Assembly: GCA_934675465.1 (NCBI GenBank)
Contig: CAKUQM010000021.1
Span: 1-31,927, forward strand
From: an uncultured Erysipelotrichaceae bacterium
GTDB lineage: Bacteria > Bacillota_I > Bacilli_A > Erysipelotrichales > Erysipelotrichaceae
Length of the DNA: 31,927 bases
Reading direction: 5' to 3'
Positions 1 to 7,079 of the stretch are shown here, in pieces; the first letter of the stretch is position 1, and the number at the start of each line of letters is the position of its first letter. Position numbers and translations under genes: made by a program. Under the pieces are notes generated by a model. That model was not told the DNA's origin, did not search any database, and saw nothing but the letters and a program-made list of their open reading frames with translations.

Positions 1-1
1 G

Positions 2-118
2 ATCAATATATCTTTTATGGTTAACAATGCATATATTGATCAGCTTGTATCAGGAAAACTTCAATTAGAGGATATATTTAAAGAAACAGCAAGAAATGAT
101 TTCTTATTTTCAATTTAA
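2..118 (+). CDS. C-terminal end of an unidentified protein (partial)
   Basis: An open frame runs from the window edge to a TAA at 116-118 and gives the last 38 residues of a protein that begins outside the window. The tail contains the segment YIDQLVSGKLQLEDIFKE and ends in DFLFSI. I do not recognise the family. It lies on the same strand as the sugar-import genes that follow, 350 bases upstream of them, so it could belong to the same locus (for example a regulator or sugar enzyme), but that is only a guess from position. Confidence concerns the reading frame, not function. Confidence 0.4.
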   Translation: MNISFMVNNAYIDQLVSGKLQLEDIFKETARNDFLFSI

Positions 119-195
119 TAAAGTCTATATTTTTAACAAAAAGCGCAAGTTTGAGTGACCAAACAAGTTTAACAACTAAGGAGGATTACTTTAAA

Positions 196-270
196 ATGCG
201 TTTTTTAATTATGAGGAAAGAGTTTTATTTACGGAATATTGTGATCTTGTCGGTGCTGATGCAAGTGTGA
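196..270 (+). pseudogene. Short relic ORF behind a strong ribosome binding site
   Basis: The ATG at 196 is preceded by aaggagg with an 11-base gap, and the frame closes at a TGA at 268-270 after 24 residues starting MRFLIMRKEF. Neighbouring frames continue with protein-like text for another 60 bases, as expected if a small frameshift broke a once longer gene. Alternatives are a genuine leader peptide or chance. No family is recognised. Confidence 0.2.
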
Positions 271-346
271 AGTATTTGGCGTGAATATTCCTGTTACCTT
301 TTATGGCTTAATGTGTTGGAAATAGGAATCAAAAAATATCATTTAT

Positions 347-375
347 ATAGGTAACATATTGCCAATGTTACCTAT
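347..375. promoter_or_regulatory. Perfect inverted repeat, probable operator of the PTS operon
   Basis: The arms ATAGGTAACAT (347-357) and ATGTTACCTAT (365-375) are exact reverse complements of 11 bases around a 7-base spacer. It lies about 100 bases upstream of the first gene of the PTS operon, has no T-run after it and is AT-flanked, so it looks like a binding site for a dimeric repressor or activator rather than a terminator. The regulator is not identified; no regulator gene is complete in this region. A TGTTACCT half site lies 55 bases upstream. Confidence 0.55.
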
Positions 376-469
376 CACTGTGAGAAAGATAACATTCAAA
401 CATGACATTTTCTATGATACATTTTTTATAGAAAGGAGATATATTAACAAAATATATCAGGGCGAAATA

Positions 470-1297
470 ATGAACAAATATTTCTCTCATTTGTTAATCA
501 GAAACAATATTTATTTGATAATAGATCATGATGTATACATGTTTCTGATTATTGGCAGCGAGAAAGCTTGCTTGATTGATAATGGATATGGAGTAGGGGA
601 TATAATGGAATACGTTCGTACTTTGACGGATAAACCAGTTATTAATATTCTTACTCATTTCCACTATGATCATGTTGGCGGTACAGGATGTTTTAGTGAA
701 GTGTACATGAATGAACGGGACTGGGAAACGTTCTATAGGCAAAATAATAAAGAAAAGCGCTACAAATATCTGAATGATGAACCGGCATTGGGGTTTGTTG
801 GAATACCTATTGAAGAATACACGGATGAATTCAAAGGTACATTATTACCAGCAATAGATGGACAGAAAATTCCTCTTGGCAATTATACTTTAAAAATAAT
901 TGAAACACCCGGTCATACCCCAGGTGCTATTATGGTTTTGATTGAAGAAGAAAAAGTAATTATATATGGTGATTCTTGCGGTAGAAGAACTCTTTTAGTT
1001 ACTCCAGGATCTTCCGCAAGTAAGTTAATTGAATCTATGTCCCATGTGAAGGCACAATCTAGATATTATGATACCATTTGGAAAAGTCATCACGCTTTAG
1101 AATGTCCGCTTGATATGATTGATAATGTTATTGAATGCGCACAAGATATTTTAAAAGGAACTGATGATAAGCAACCTGTATTCATGCATGATACAACTTA
1201 TTTAGCTGCAAAAAAGGTTGATACCTCAAATCCAATGCAGCCAAGATTAGATGGAAAATTAGGAAATGTTTTCTATACAAAAGAAAACGCAGTCTAA
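470..1297 (+). CDS. MBL-fold metallo-hydrolase
   Basis: This 275-residue protein is a metallo-beta-lactamase-fold hydrolase. The zinc signature HFHYDH is at residues 63-68, followed by the second-metal elements ETPGHTPG, the IIYGDS aspartate and a late SHH histidine. The fold serves thioesters, lactones, phosphodiesters and more, so the substrate cannot be read from motifs. It starts the PTS operon, 29 bases before EIIA, suggesting a role in handling the imported sugar. I chose the ATG at 470, where similarity to the family begins; the frame is open upstream to a TTG at 359. The nearest strong Shine-Dalgarno (432-438) is too far away for this ATG, leaving the start uncertain. No signal peptide, so cytoplasmic. 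Confidence 0.85.
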   Translation: MNKYFSHLLIRNNIYLIIDHDVYMFLIIGSEKACLIDNGYGVGDIMEYVRTLTDKPVINILTHFHYDHVGGTGCFSEVYMNERDWETFYRQNNKEKRYKYLNDEPALGFVGIPIEEYTDEFKGTLLPAIDGQKIPLGNYTLKIIETPGHTPGAIMVLIEEEKVIIYGDSCGRRTLLVTPGSSASKLIESMSHVKAQSRYYDTIWKSHHALECPLDMIDNVIECAQDILKGTDDKQPVFMHDTTYLAAKKVDTSNPMQPRLDGKLGNVFYTKENAV

Positions 1298-1326
1298 TCT
1301 GTGTACATCTAAAGGATAATAAAACT

Positions 1327-1749
1327 ATGGTTCAAATAATAGTGGCTTCACATGGACCTCTATCGGTATCTATTGTGAAAAGTGCCAGCCTAATAACTGG
1401 TAGCAGCGGTGTAGCTGATATAAAAACTATAAGCATTACAATGGAAACAAGTGTTGAAGAAGCTCGAAAGGCTGTTGAGACAGTCTTAGGATCTTTTGAT
1501 GAAAACGATGAGATTTTGGCTTTAACAGATATTTATGGTGGCAGTATTACAAGAGTTATCACTGAATATATAGGTTTGAGAAAGATTGATGTAATTACAG
1601 GTGTCAATCTGGGGATTTTACTAGAAGCGATTCTCATGAAAGATACCCTGGAATATGATGAACTTGTCAACTATTTGATTGAAAATGGTAAAAACGGGAT
1701 TCGTCACATAAATACAGAATTAGAAAGTGAAGGGGACGAAGAAATATGA
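1327..1749 (+). CDS. PTS mannose-family EIIA component
   Basis: A 140-residue EIIA domain of the mannose/fructose/sorbose PTS family. It takes phosphate from HPr on His9 in the sequence VASHG and passes it to EIIB. The second family hallmark, LTDIYGGS (LVDTWGGSP in classical ManX), is present. The length matches free-standing EIIA proteins; there is no fused EIIB as in E. coli ManX. A weak Shine-Dalgarno (aaagga) lies 11 bases before the ATG. The stop overlaps the EIIB start as ATGA, indicating translational coupling. Sugar specificity cannot be read from EIIA; mannose, N-acetylgalactosamine, sorbose and related sugars are all possible. Confidence 0.93.
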   Translation: MVQIIVASHGPLSVSIVKSASLITGSSGVADIKTISITMETSVEEARKAVETVLGSFDENDEILALTDIYGGSITRVITEYIGLRKIDVITGVNLGILLEAILMKDTLEYDELVNYLIENGKNGIRHINTELESEGDEEI

Positions 1750-2222
1750 TAAAAGAGGTACGTTTAGATGATCGTTTAATTCATGGACAGGTGGCTGTTT
1801 CGTGGACTAGATTTCTGGGAGTAGATGTTCTTCTGGTTGTCAATGATCAGATTGTTAATGACAAAATGAGAAGAAATGCATTAAAACTAGGTGTTCCTGC
1901 AGGCGTAAAGTATGGCTTCAGAAGTGTTGATGAAGGAATAAAATTCTTAAATAGTCCGGAAAGTCAAAAATTTAAAATTATGGTTCTAGTGAATAATCCA
2001 ATTGATGCGGCTAAAGTAATGAAGAGTATTCGAGGAGTAAAGCGTTTAACCATTGGAGGTGTAAGAAAAGATGCTCCTTATATTACTCAAAGTTTGAATC
2101 TTGATAAAGAGGATATCAAAGCACTTAATTCGTTAATTGATTTAGGGATTAAAGTGGGAATGATGCCTACGCCAAGCGATAAGTTTGTTGATTTAGAACC
2201 ACTACTAAGAAACAAGTCATAA
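1746..2222 (+). CDS. PTS mannose-family EIIB component
   Basis: A 158-residue cytoplasmic EIIB of the mannose family. It begins with the diagnostic VRLDDRLIHGQV, in which His13 is the phosphorylated residue that passes phosphate to the sugar as it crosses the EIIC-EIID channel. The rest has the usual pattern, including VLVNNP, IGGVR and a PTPSDK tail. The gene overlaps EIIA by four bases and is followed 17 bases later by EIIC. Lysines are mostly AAA here, unlike the AAG-rich genes beyond 5 kb. Confidence 0.93.
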   Translation: MIKEVRLDDRLIHGQVAVSWTRFLGVDVLLVVNDQIVNDKMRRNALKLGVPAGVKYGFRSVDEGIKFLNSPESQKFKIMVLVNNPIDAAKVMKSIRGVKRLTIGGVRKDAPYITQSLNLDKEDIKALNSLIDLGIKVGMMPTPSDKFVDLEPLLRNKS

Positions 2223-2239
2223 TTGAAAGGAGAATAACT

Positions 2240-3001
2240 ATGGTACAAACATTCTTAGTTGCGTTGATTGCAGCAATATGCAGAAGTGATAGACCGTTCT
2301 TTGGTATGATGATGCTTCATAGACCTCTCATCGTATCAACTCTGGTTGGAATTGTATTTGGAGATATTAAAACAGGAATTATCTTTGGAGCACAGATGGA
2401 GCTATTATCTATGGGATTAGTGGGTATTGGATCCGCTTCTGGTATGCCCGAAATAACTTTAGGAAGTGCTTTGTGTACAGCATTCATCTGTCGTAATGGA
2501 GTAAATAGCGAACTTGCACTTGCAATGGCATTACCAATTTCTTCATTCGCTGCTACATTAGGTTATATAACATGGACACCTTTAGGCCATATTTTTGCAA
2601 CAAGAGCTAAGAAGGCGGCGGAAGTTGCAGATACAAGAACAATGGAACTTTGCCAATGGGGCGGTTTATTGACAACATTTGTTATCCCGTTCTTCGTTGT
2701 ATTCTTTGGATTATTGTTAGGTGCTCCAGTCTTTGATTACCTATTAACAATTATTCCTTCATGGCTTGCTGAAGGTATATCAGATGGAAGTTGGATGCTA
2801 CCAGCATTAGGATTTGCATTGCTCATGCAACTTACATTCTCTTGGAAGATGGCTCCGTATTTGTTTATTGGATTTATTGCATCGGCATTCTTCAATCTCT
2901 CAAATATTGGGGTTGCCTTGGTTGGTGTTGTAATAGCAGCCTTAATATTTATCAATGACAAAACAGCTACAGGAGGTACAGTTGATGACAACGAAATCTA
3001 G
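2240..3001 (+). CDS. PTS mannose-family EIIC component
   Basis: A 253-residue membrane permease subunit. The N-terminal part carries the EIIC hallmark FGAQMELLSMGLVGIG near residues 54-69, and the chain is a series of hydrophobic segments ending in a short charged tail. With EIID it forms the sugar-translocating channel in the cytoplasmic membrane. A clean Shine-Dalgarno (gaaaggag) lies 8 bases before the ATG at 2240. The last 17 bases overlap the start of EIID. Confidence 0.93.
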   Translation: MVQTFLVALIAAICRSDRPFFGMMMLHRPLIVSTLVGIVFGDIKTGIIFGAQMELLSMGLVGIGSASGMPEITLGSALCTAFICRNGVNSELALAMALPISSFAATLGYITWTPLGHIFATRAKKAAEVADTRTMELCQWGGLLTTFVIPFFVVFFGLLLGAPVFDYLLTIIPSWLAEGISDGSWMLPALGFALLMQLTFSWKMAPYLFIGFIASAFFNLSNIGVALVGVVIAALIFINDKTATGGTVDDNEI

Positions 3002-3809
3002 CGAAAAACACTTAACAAAAAAAGAACTTAATTCTGCATTTTGGAGATCATTTTTGATTACAGCATGTTTCTCTATGGATCGTATGCAAGCTCCAGGCTT
3101 TGACTATGCTATGATTCCAGTATTGAAAAAACTTTATGGCGATGATAAAGACGAATTATGTAAGGCATTGACACGTCATGCTGAAGCTTATAATAATACT
3201 TATGCTTGTACACCATTTGTAGTTGGTATTGCCAGTGCAATGGAAGAAGAAGCAGCGAACAACCAGGATTTTGATACCTCATCAATCAATAATATCAAAG
3301 TTGCTCTAATGGGGCCTTTATCGGGAATTGGTGATACCTTCTTTTGGGGAACATTCAGAGTTTTGGCGGCAGGTGTGGGAATTGCATTTGCACAAAAGGG
3401 ATCAGTTCTTGGCCCACTACTATTCTTACTGATTTACAATATACCAAATATATTGGTGAGAGTGTTCGGTATGAAATATGGATACAAGCTTGGAGCTAAA
3501 TCAATTGATACCCTTATATCTGGTGGTTTGATGGCACAGGCAACGAAGGCAGCTACTGTACTTGGATTGGTTGTTATCGGAGGAATGATATCATCGATGG
3601 TATACTTTAGCTTATCTTGGGTTTTACAATTTGGTGATGTTACTTTAAATGTGCAAACGGATTTATTGGACGCTATATGCCCAAAACTATTACCTTTATT
3701 GTTGACATTTGGTTGCTATAGAGCACTGCAAAAGAAAGTGAACCCGGCAATCATTATGGTTCTTATTCTTGCTCTTGGAGTTATTTTAAAGGCACTTTGC
3801 ATTATTTAG
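2985..3809 (+). CDS. PTS mannose-family EIID component
   Basis: A 274-residue EIID subunit, recognised by SMDRMQAPGFDYAMIP, the HAEAYNNTYACTPFVVG region and GPLSGIGDTFFWG, all typical of the family. The C-terminal third holds the membrane segments. EIID pairs with EIIC to make the permease. The frame is open from 2955, but the ATG at 2985 has an ideal aggagg (2971-2976) 8 bases upstream, so I start there; this leaves a 17-base overlap with EIIC. It is the last gene of the operon, followed about 100 bases later by a strong hairpin terminator. Confidence 0.93.
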   Translation: MTTKSSEKHLTKKELNSAFWRSFLITACFSMDRMQAPGFDYAMIPVLKKLYGDDKDELCKALTRHAEAYNNTYACTPFVVGIASAMEEEAANNQDFDTSSINNIKVALMGPLSGIGDTFFWGTFRVLAAGVGIAFAQKGSVLGPLLFLLIYNIPNILVRVFGMKYGYKLGAKSIDTLISGGLMAQATKAATVLGLVVIGGMISSMVYFSLSWVLQFGDVTLNVQTDLLDAICPKLLPLLLTFGCYRALQKKVNPAIIMVLILALGVILKALCII

Positions 3810-3910
3810 GAGATGAAACAAAGAAATTAGAAAAGGTAAGAATTATTGCCGCAAGGCATTGAATTTAAACTATTGATAAACATACAGAGTAAAAAGAAAA
3901 AGCATGATAG

Positions 3911-3962
3911 AAGAGCAGAAGAATTCCAAATCTTAAAACGGTAATTCTTCTGCTTTTAATTT
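3911..3962 (+). terminator. Rho-independent terminator after the PTS operon
   Basis: The arms AGCAGAAGAATT (3914-3925) and AATTCTTCTGCT (3943-3954) are perfect 12-base complements around a 17-base loop. The stem can be extended by A-T pairs and is followed by a T-rich stretch. It is 100 bases beyond the EIID stop and closes the PTS transcription unit. The flanking A and T runs mean it may also work from the minus strand. Confidence 0.75.
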
Positions 3963-3993
3963 GGCTATATCGGCAAAATAGTGAATTCAATAA

Positions 3994-4134
3994 ATGGAAC
4001 AAATGAAAAGATTATTTTTCTTTCTATATGTGCAAATAAGGCGTGCTCTTATTGATCAAAAATTTGCAGGTTGGCCCCAATATTGGCATAAATACGATAG
4101 GCGGGTAATTAAAGATATCCCTTCATTTAGTTAA
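3994..4134 (+). pseudogene. 46-codon ORF fragment of unknown origin
   Basis: The frame starts at ATG 3994 and ends at TAA 4132-4134. Its middle, FAGWPQYWHKYDRRVIKD, is rich in aromatic and charged residues and looks like real protein rather than random AT-rich text. There is no ribosome binding site upstream. I do not recognise the parent family. A short genuine gene is possible, but a gene remnant is likelier given the similar fragment just downstream. Confidence 0.2.
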
Positions 4135-4163
4135 TATTAAAAATAAAACAAAAGTAATCTTGA

Positions 4164-4337
4164 TTACAACTTTCTGAAGCTTCTTTAAATTCGGAATTTT
4201 CTTCAGGAGAGAATTATGTGCAAACAGCAAATTTTTTAGACCAAATAAATAGTATAGAGGATAATTTTATGAGACTTTTGATGGATTTGCTGACAGGCAA
4301 AACTTTAAGGTTTTCATACATAATTATTTTGTCCTAA
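4164..4337 (+). pseudogene. 57-residue ORF remnant without a start codon
   Basis: An open frame follows a TGA at 4161-4163 and runs to TAA 4335-4337 without an initiation codon near its front. It reads LSEASLNSEFSSGENY then FLDQINSIEDNFMRLL. An internal ATG at 4269 with gagg upstream could make only 22 residues. The composition is protein-like, so this is probably a piece of a decayed gene. The family is not recognised. Confidence 0.2.
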
Positions 4338-4399
4338 AACTACATTATTATATTTACTTTTCCAGTTTTAAAACTTTTAGACAGATGTATTCAAAAAAT

Positions 4400-4894
4400 C
4401 TAGGTCTGTTTGAGTTTAATACTTGTCGATTTCAATTTAGATTCAATGTCTATTTTATAGACAACTGTTTTAACTACCTTATCAAATAATGATTGTTTAT
4501 CATTCTTGTTTTTATATACTGGCATTTGTTTGTTTTCCATGATGGCGTTTAAAGATTCAGTGAATCTAAAAATGAATAGATCATAGGCTTTTTCAATAGA
4601 ACTGTTTTCCATGCTTATTTGAATGTTAATCATTTCAGCTATTTCTTGCATACTAAATGATTTCTTAAGAATGGTTACCGCAATAAAGTAAGCTAGGTGT
4701 TCTTTAGTGTAGTGTTTCTTCTCAGGTCTTTTAACTATTCCTATTTTTACATAGTTATTTATCATGGAACTAGTGACGAATTTTTCGTTATGAAAATATA
4801 ATTGTCCTAGTTCGTCGTTTAAGTAGGTTAATACTTGGTCCATGTATAAGTCAACGTTTGGGAGTTGTTCCCATGTAGGTAATTCGAATTTCAT
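4400..4894 (-). CDS. DUF1836 family regulator-like protein
   Basis: This 164-residue protein matches DUF1836: an N-terminal WEQLPNVDLYMDQVLTYL segment, then VTSSMINNYVKIGIVKRPEK followed by YTKEHLAYFIAVTILKKSFS. The middle resembles a MerR-like winged helix-turn-helix, and the helical C-terminal part would suit dimerisation. The function is not established; I infer a DNA-binding regulator. It is divergent from the DegV gene with 93 bases between the starts. No Shine-Dalgarno is present: a -10-like TACACT ends 6 bases before the ATG, with TTGATA 16 bases further up, so the mRNA may be leaderless. Confidence 0.85.
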   Translation of the reverse strand: MKFELPTWEQLPNVDLYMDQVLTYLNDELGQLYFHNEKFVTSSMINNYVKIGIVKRPEKKHYTKEHLAYFIAVTILKKSFSMQEIAEMINIQISMENSSIEKAYDLFIFRFTESLNAIMENKQMPVYKNKNDKQSLFDKVVKTVVYKIDIESKLKSTSIKLKQT

Positions 4895-4900
4895 ATTGTT

Positions 4901-4928
4901 AGTGTAACATAATTTTAAATATTATCAA
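4901..4928 (-). promoter_or_regulatory. Promoter of the DUF1836 gene (leaderless type)
   Basis: On the minus strand TTGATA (4923-4928), a 16-base spacer and TACACT (4901-4906) are followed by 6 bases and then the ATG. The expected transcription start therefore falls at or next to the start codon, and no ribosome binding site is present. Confidence 0.5.
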
Positions 4929-4950
4929 ATCTAGTAATTAATTCTAGATT
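4928..4950. promoter_or_regulatory. Inverted repeat between two divergent promoters, probable operator
   Basis: AATCTAG (4928-4934) and CTAGATT (4944-4950) are exact complements separated by 9 bases. The repeat lies between the -35 hexamers of the two divergent promoters, where a dimeric regulator could control both genes. The adjacent DUF1836 protein, with its MerR-like helix-turn-helix, is the obvious candidate, but this is inference. Confidence 0.45.
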
Positions 4951-4952
4951 AA

Positions 4953-4981
4953 TTGACATTTAATACTATATGCATTACATT
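4953..4981 (+). promoter_or_regulatory. Promoter of the DegV gene (leaderless type)
   Basis: A perfect -35 TTGACA (4953-4958), a 17-base spacer and TACATT (4976-4981) are followed by only 6 bases before the ATG at 4988. There is no Shine-Dalgarno. The geometry puts the transcription start at the start codon. Confidence 0.5.
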
Positions 4982-4987
4982 ATAGTT

Positions 4988-5830
4988 ATGGTAAAAATAG
5001 TAACAGATAGTTCAACATTGTATTCTAGTGAACAAGGTAGAGAAAAAGGTATTAATGTAGTGCCTTTGCATGTTTCTGTTGGCGGTAAGTCTTATAAGGA
5101 CTTAGATGAGCTAACAGGAATGGGGCTTATTGAATTGATTAAAGAGGGTTTGATTCCTCAGTCTTCTCAACCTTCTATTGGTGAGAAGATTGAAACATAT
5201 AACAAGTTGGCTAAGGATGATGAAGTAATTGATATCGCTATGGCAGGAGGTTTGAGCGGTACTTATAATTCAGCTTTGACAGCTAAGGAAACTTGCGATT
5301 ATCCAAGTAAGGTTCATGTGATTGATTCTTATACTTTGTGTGGTCCTCATCGTTTGGTTGTTGATACTGCAAAACAAATGGCAGATGAAGGCAAGAGTGC
5401 AGATGAGATTTTAAAGATGGTAGAGTATGCAAGGGATCATGAGCATTCTTATTTGGTACCTATTGATTTTGATTTCCTTGAAAGAGGTGGTCGTGTTAAG
5501 GGTTTTGTGGCTAAGATTGGTGGTTTATTAAAGCTTACTCCAGTTATGAGAAAGGGCGAAAAGGGGCAAGGTCTAGAGAAGTTTCATGTAGCTCGTACTT
5601 CTAAGAAGGCTTGTAGTGAGATTATTGCTGATTTGTTGAAGAATCATGTAGATAGTACTTATCGTTTTTCAGTATCTCATGCCAATAATAAAGAAATGGC
5701 TGATTTGTTTGTGGACAAGTTAAAGGAAACTTTTGAGGGTTGTGTTGTTGATGAGTATGAACTTTCAGCTTCGTTTGTTACTCAGGGTGGTCCAGGCTGT
5801 GTAGCATTACAGTGTGTTAAGGTTGGATAG
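4988..5830 (+). CDS. DegV family fatty-acid-binding protein
   Basis: A 280-residue DegV protein, which binds a fatty acid between two domains. In related bacteria (FakB) it presents the fatty acid to the FakA kinase for phosphorylation and entry into phospholipids. Markers are VTDSSTLYS at the N-terminus, QPSIGE, the AGGLSGTYNSA loop and LERGGRVKG. The upstream ATG at 4970 adds only six odd residues; ATG 4988 gives the standard family start and the better promoter spacing. No FakA gene is in the window. The 3' end overlaps the convergent asparaginase gene by 24 bases. Confidence 0.9.
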   Translation: MVKIVTDSSTLYSSEQGREKGINVVPLHVSVGGKSYKDLDELTGMGLIELIKEGLIPQSSQPSIGEKIETYNKLAKDDEVIDIAMAGGLSGTYNSALTAKETCDYPSKVHVIDSYTLCGPHRLVVDTAKQMADEGKSADEILKMVEYARDHEHSYLVPIDFDFLERGGRVKGFVAKIGGLLKLTPVMRKGEKGQGLEKFHVARTSKKACSEIIADLLKNHVDSTYRFSVSHANNKEMADLFVDKLKETFEGCVVDEYELSASFVTQGGPGCVALQCVKVG

Positions 5831-6829
5831 TTCACCTCTAAGGTTGGTTTCCATTTGTTGTTTTATTTGTTCAATAGATAAATCTTGACTAAATAAATAG
5901 TATAGTTTGGTGACGGCTGCTTCAGTTGTCATGTCATATCCTGATAGTGCTCCAGCTTCCTTTAGGGCGCTGCTTGTTTGGTAGGTGCCTAAAGATACAC
6001 TACCGTGAGTGCATTGGGAGCATACAGTTACGATGGTATCGTTGTCGAAGGCTCTTTGTAGCATTGGTAAAAGATCGTCCTTGTAGTTAGGGATGTTACC
6101 ACTGCCAAAGGTTTCAATGACGATGCCTTTTAATTTTTCTGTTAGTACTGATTCAAATAGTTTTAGTTGGATTCCAGGGAAGATTTTGATTACTCCTATT
6201 GGAATCTCTTTTAGTTTGTGTAGTTTGAATTCTTTGTTGGTCTTAGGTAATAAGATCTTGTCATTGATTTTTATATCAATACCTACTTCTCCAAGTAATG
6301 GGTAGTTAGGTGATACAAAGGCTTGTAGACCACTTGATGATTCTTTGATTGATCTATTGCCTCTTAATAGTTTGCCTCCAAAGTATAAACATACTTCGTT
6401 GATATCCTCTCTTGCAGCAATTATTAAGGAAGTTATTAGATTATCTTTAGCATCATTTCTTATTTCACATAATGGAATTTGTGATCCTGTAAAGATTACT
6501 GGTTTGTTGATATTTTCTAGCATAAAAGACAGAGCACTAGCGCTATAGCTCATAGTGTCAGTACCATGTAGTATTACAAAACCATCATAATAAAAATAGT
6601 TATCAGCTACCATTTGAGCTATTTTGTTCCATTCGTTTACTGAGATGTTTGATGAATCTAGGATAGGATCCATCACTTTGATGTTCCAACAAGGTAGTGA
6701 TGGATCGCGTAGTTCTTCCATTTTGTTTAAATTATTTAAGAATGATGTCGTTTCAGGAGCATAGCCATGTTCTGTCTTTGACATGCCTATTGTTCCTCCA
6801 GTGTAGATAATTAATACTTTCTTGTTCAT
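5807..6829 (-). CDS. ansA: Type I L-asparaginase, cytoplasmic
   Basis: A 340-residue asparaginase that hydrolyses asparagine to aspartate and ammonia. Both catalytic threonine motifs are present: TGGTIG at residues 10-15 with Thr13 as nucleophile, and HGTDTM at 88-93 with Thr90-Asp91. FTGSQIPLCEIRNDA and RGNRSIK follow as in E. coli AnsA. No signal peptide is seen, consistent with the cytoplasmic type. The ATG at 6829 has no Shine-Dalgarno; TAAAAT (6836-6841, minus strand) ends 6 bases upstream, another leaderless-type start, though its -35 is poor. It overlaps the DegV 3' end. Confidence 0.93.
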   Translation of the reverse strand: MNKKVLIIYTGGTIGMSKTEHGYAPETTSFLNNLNKMEELRDPSLPCWNIKVMDPILDSSNISVNEWNKIAQMVADNYFYYDGFVILHGTDTMSYSASALSFMLENINKPVIFTGSQIPLCEIRNDAKDNLITSLIIAAREDINEVCLYFGGKLLRGNRSIKESSSGLQAFVSPNYPLLGEVGIDIKINDKILLPKTNKEFKLHKLKEIPIGVIKIFPGIQLKLFESVLTEKLKGIVIETFGSGNIPNYKDDLLPMLQRAFDNDTIVTVCSQCTHGSVSLGTYQTSSALKEAGALSGYDMTTEAAVTKLYYLFSQDLSIEQIKQQMETNLRGELSNLNTL

Positions 6830-6905
6830 ATGTTTATTTTATCTTAAAAAATATGAGGAATTTTCACTTTTTACGGCAATAAAGATATAAAGGAGAAAAT
6901 GATAT

Positions 6906-6947
6906 ATGAATGAAAAAGAAAATATAAGAATAGATAGTTCAGCTTAA
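6906..6947 (+). pseudogene. 13-residue relic ORF with a Shine-Dalgarno site
   Basis: An aaaggag lies upstream of ATG 6906, but the frame ends at 6947 after 13 residues (MNEKENIRIDSSA). It may be the start of a gene lost when the neighbouring toxin-antitoxin pair arrived, or a leader peptide. Nothing else is recognisable between 6830 and 7000. Confidence 0.15.
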
Positions 6948-6994
6948 TGATGTGGCGATTTAACTGATGGTCACTAGAATTTAAAGATAATTCT

Positions 6995-7020
6995 TATAAT
7001 AAGCATGTATGCTATAATAA
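6995..7020 (+). promoter_or_regulatory. Promoter and operator region of the toxin-antitoxin operon
   Basis: Two TATAAT hexamers (6995-7000 and 7014-7019) flank a short palindrome, AGCAT-GT-ATGCT at 7002-7013, about 65-85 bases before the antitoxin start. Ribbon-helix-helix antitoxins bind such short palindromes to repress their own operon. Which TATAAT is used cannot be told. Confidence 0.4.
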
Positions 7021-7079
7021 CAATGCAAAGATAAAATATGTGCAATGTTATAAAGTGTAGAAAAAGGAAATAATCAAAT

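Larger units (their letters stand above)
119..469. other. Gene-poor leader region with a relic ORF and an operator-like palindrome
   Basis: No intact gene is visible in these 351 bases. A good Shine-Dalgarno stretch (aaggagg, 179-185) precedes ATG at 196, but that frame stops at 270 after 24 residues. Two other frames over about 233-330 read like protein pieces (DLVGADASVKYLA, then GVNIPVTFYGLMCWK), which suggests a decayed short gene. A perfect inverted repeat sits at 347-375, with a possible half site (TGTTACCT) at 292-299. A second strong Shine-Dalgarno stretch (aaaggag, 432-438) has no ATG at normal distance. Confidence 0.45.
3963..4399. other. Intergenic stretch with gene relics
   Basis: No intact gene is evident. 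Two protein-like fragments occur on the plus strand, one of 46 codons (3994-4134) and one without a start (4164-4337). Neither has convincing initiation signals at its 5' end. A short, imperfect hairpin on the minus strand (about 4380-4405, AGAC..AGAT with ATCTGTCT) lies just beyond the DUF1836 stop and could end that gene, but its T-tract is weak. The stretch reads as the decayed edge of an insertion. Confidence 0.4.
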
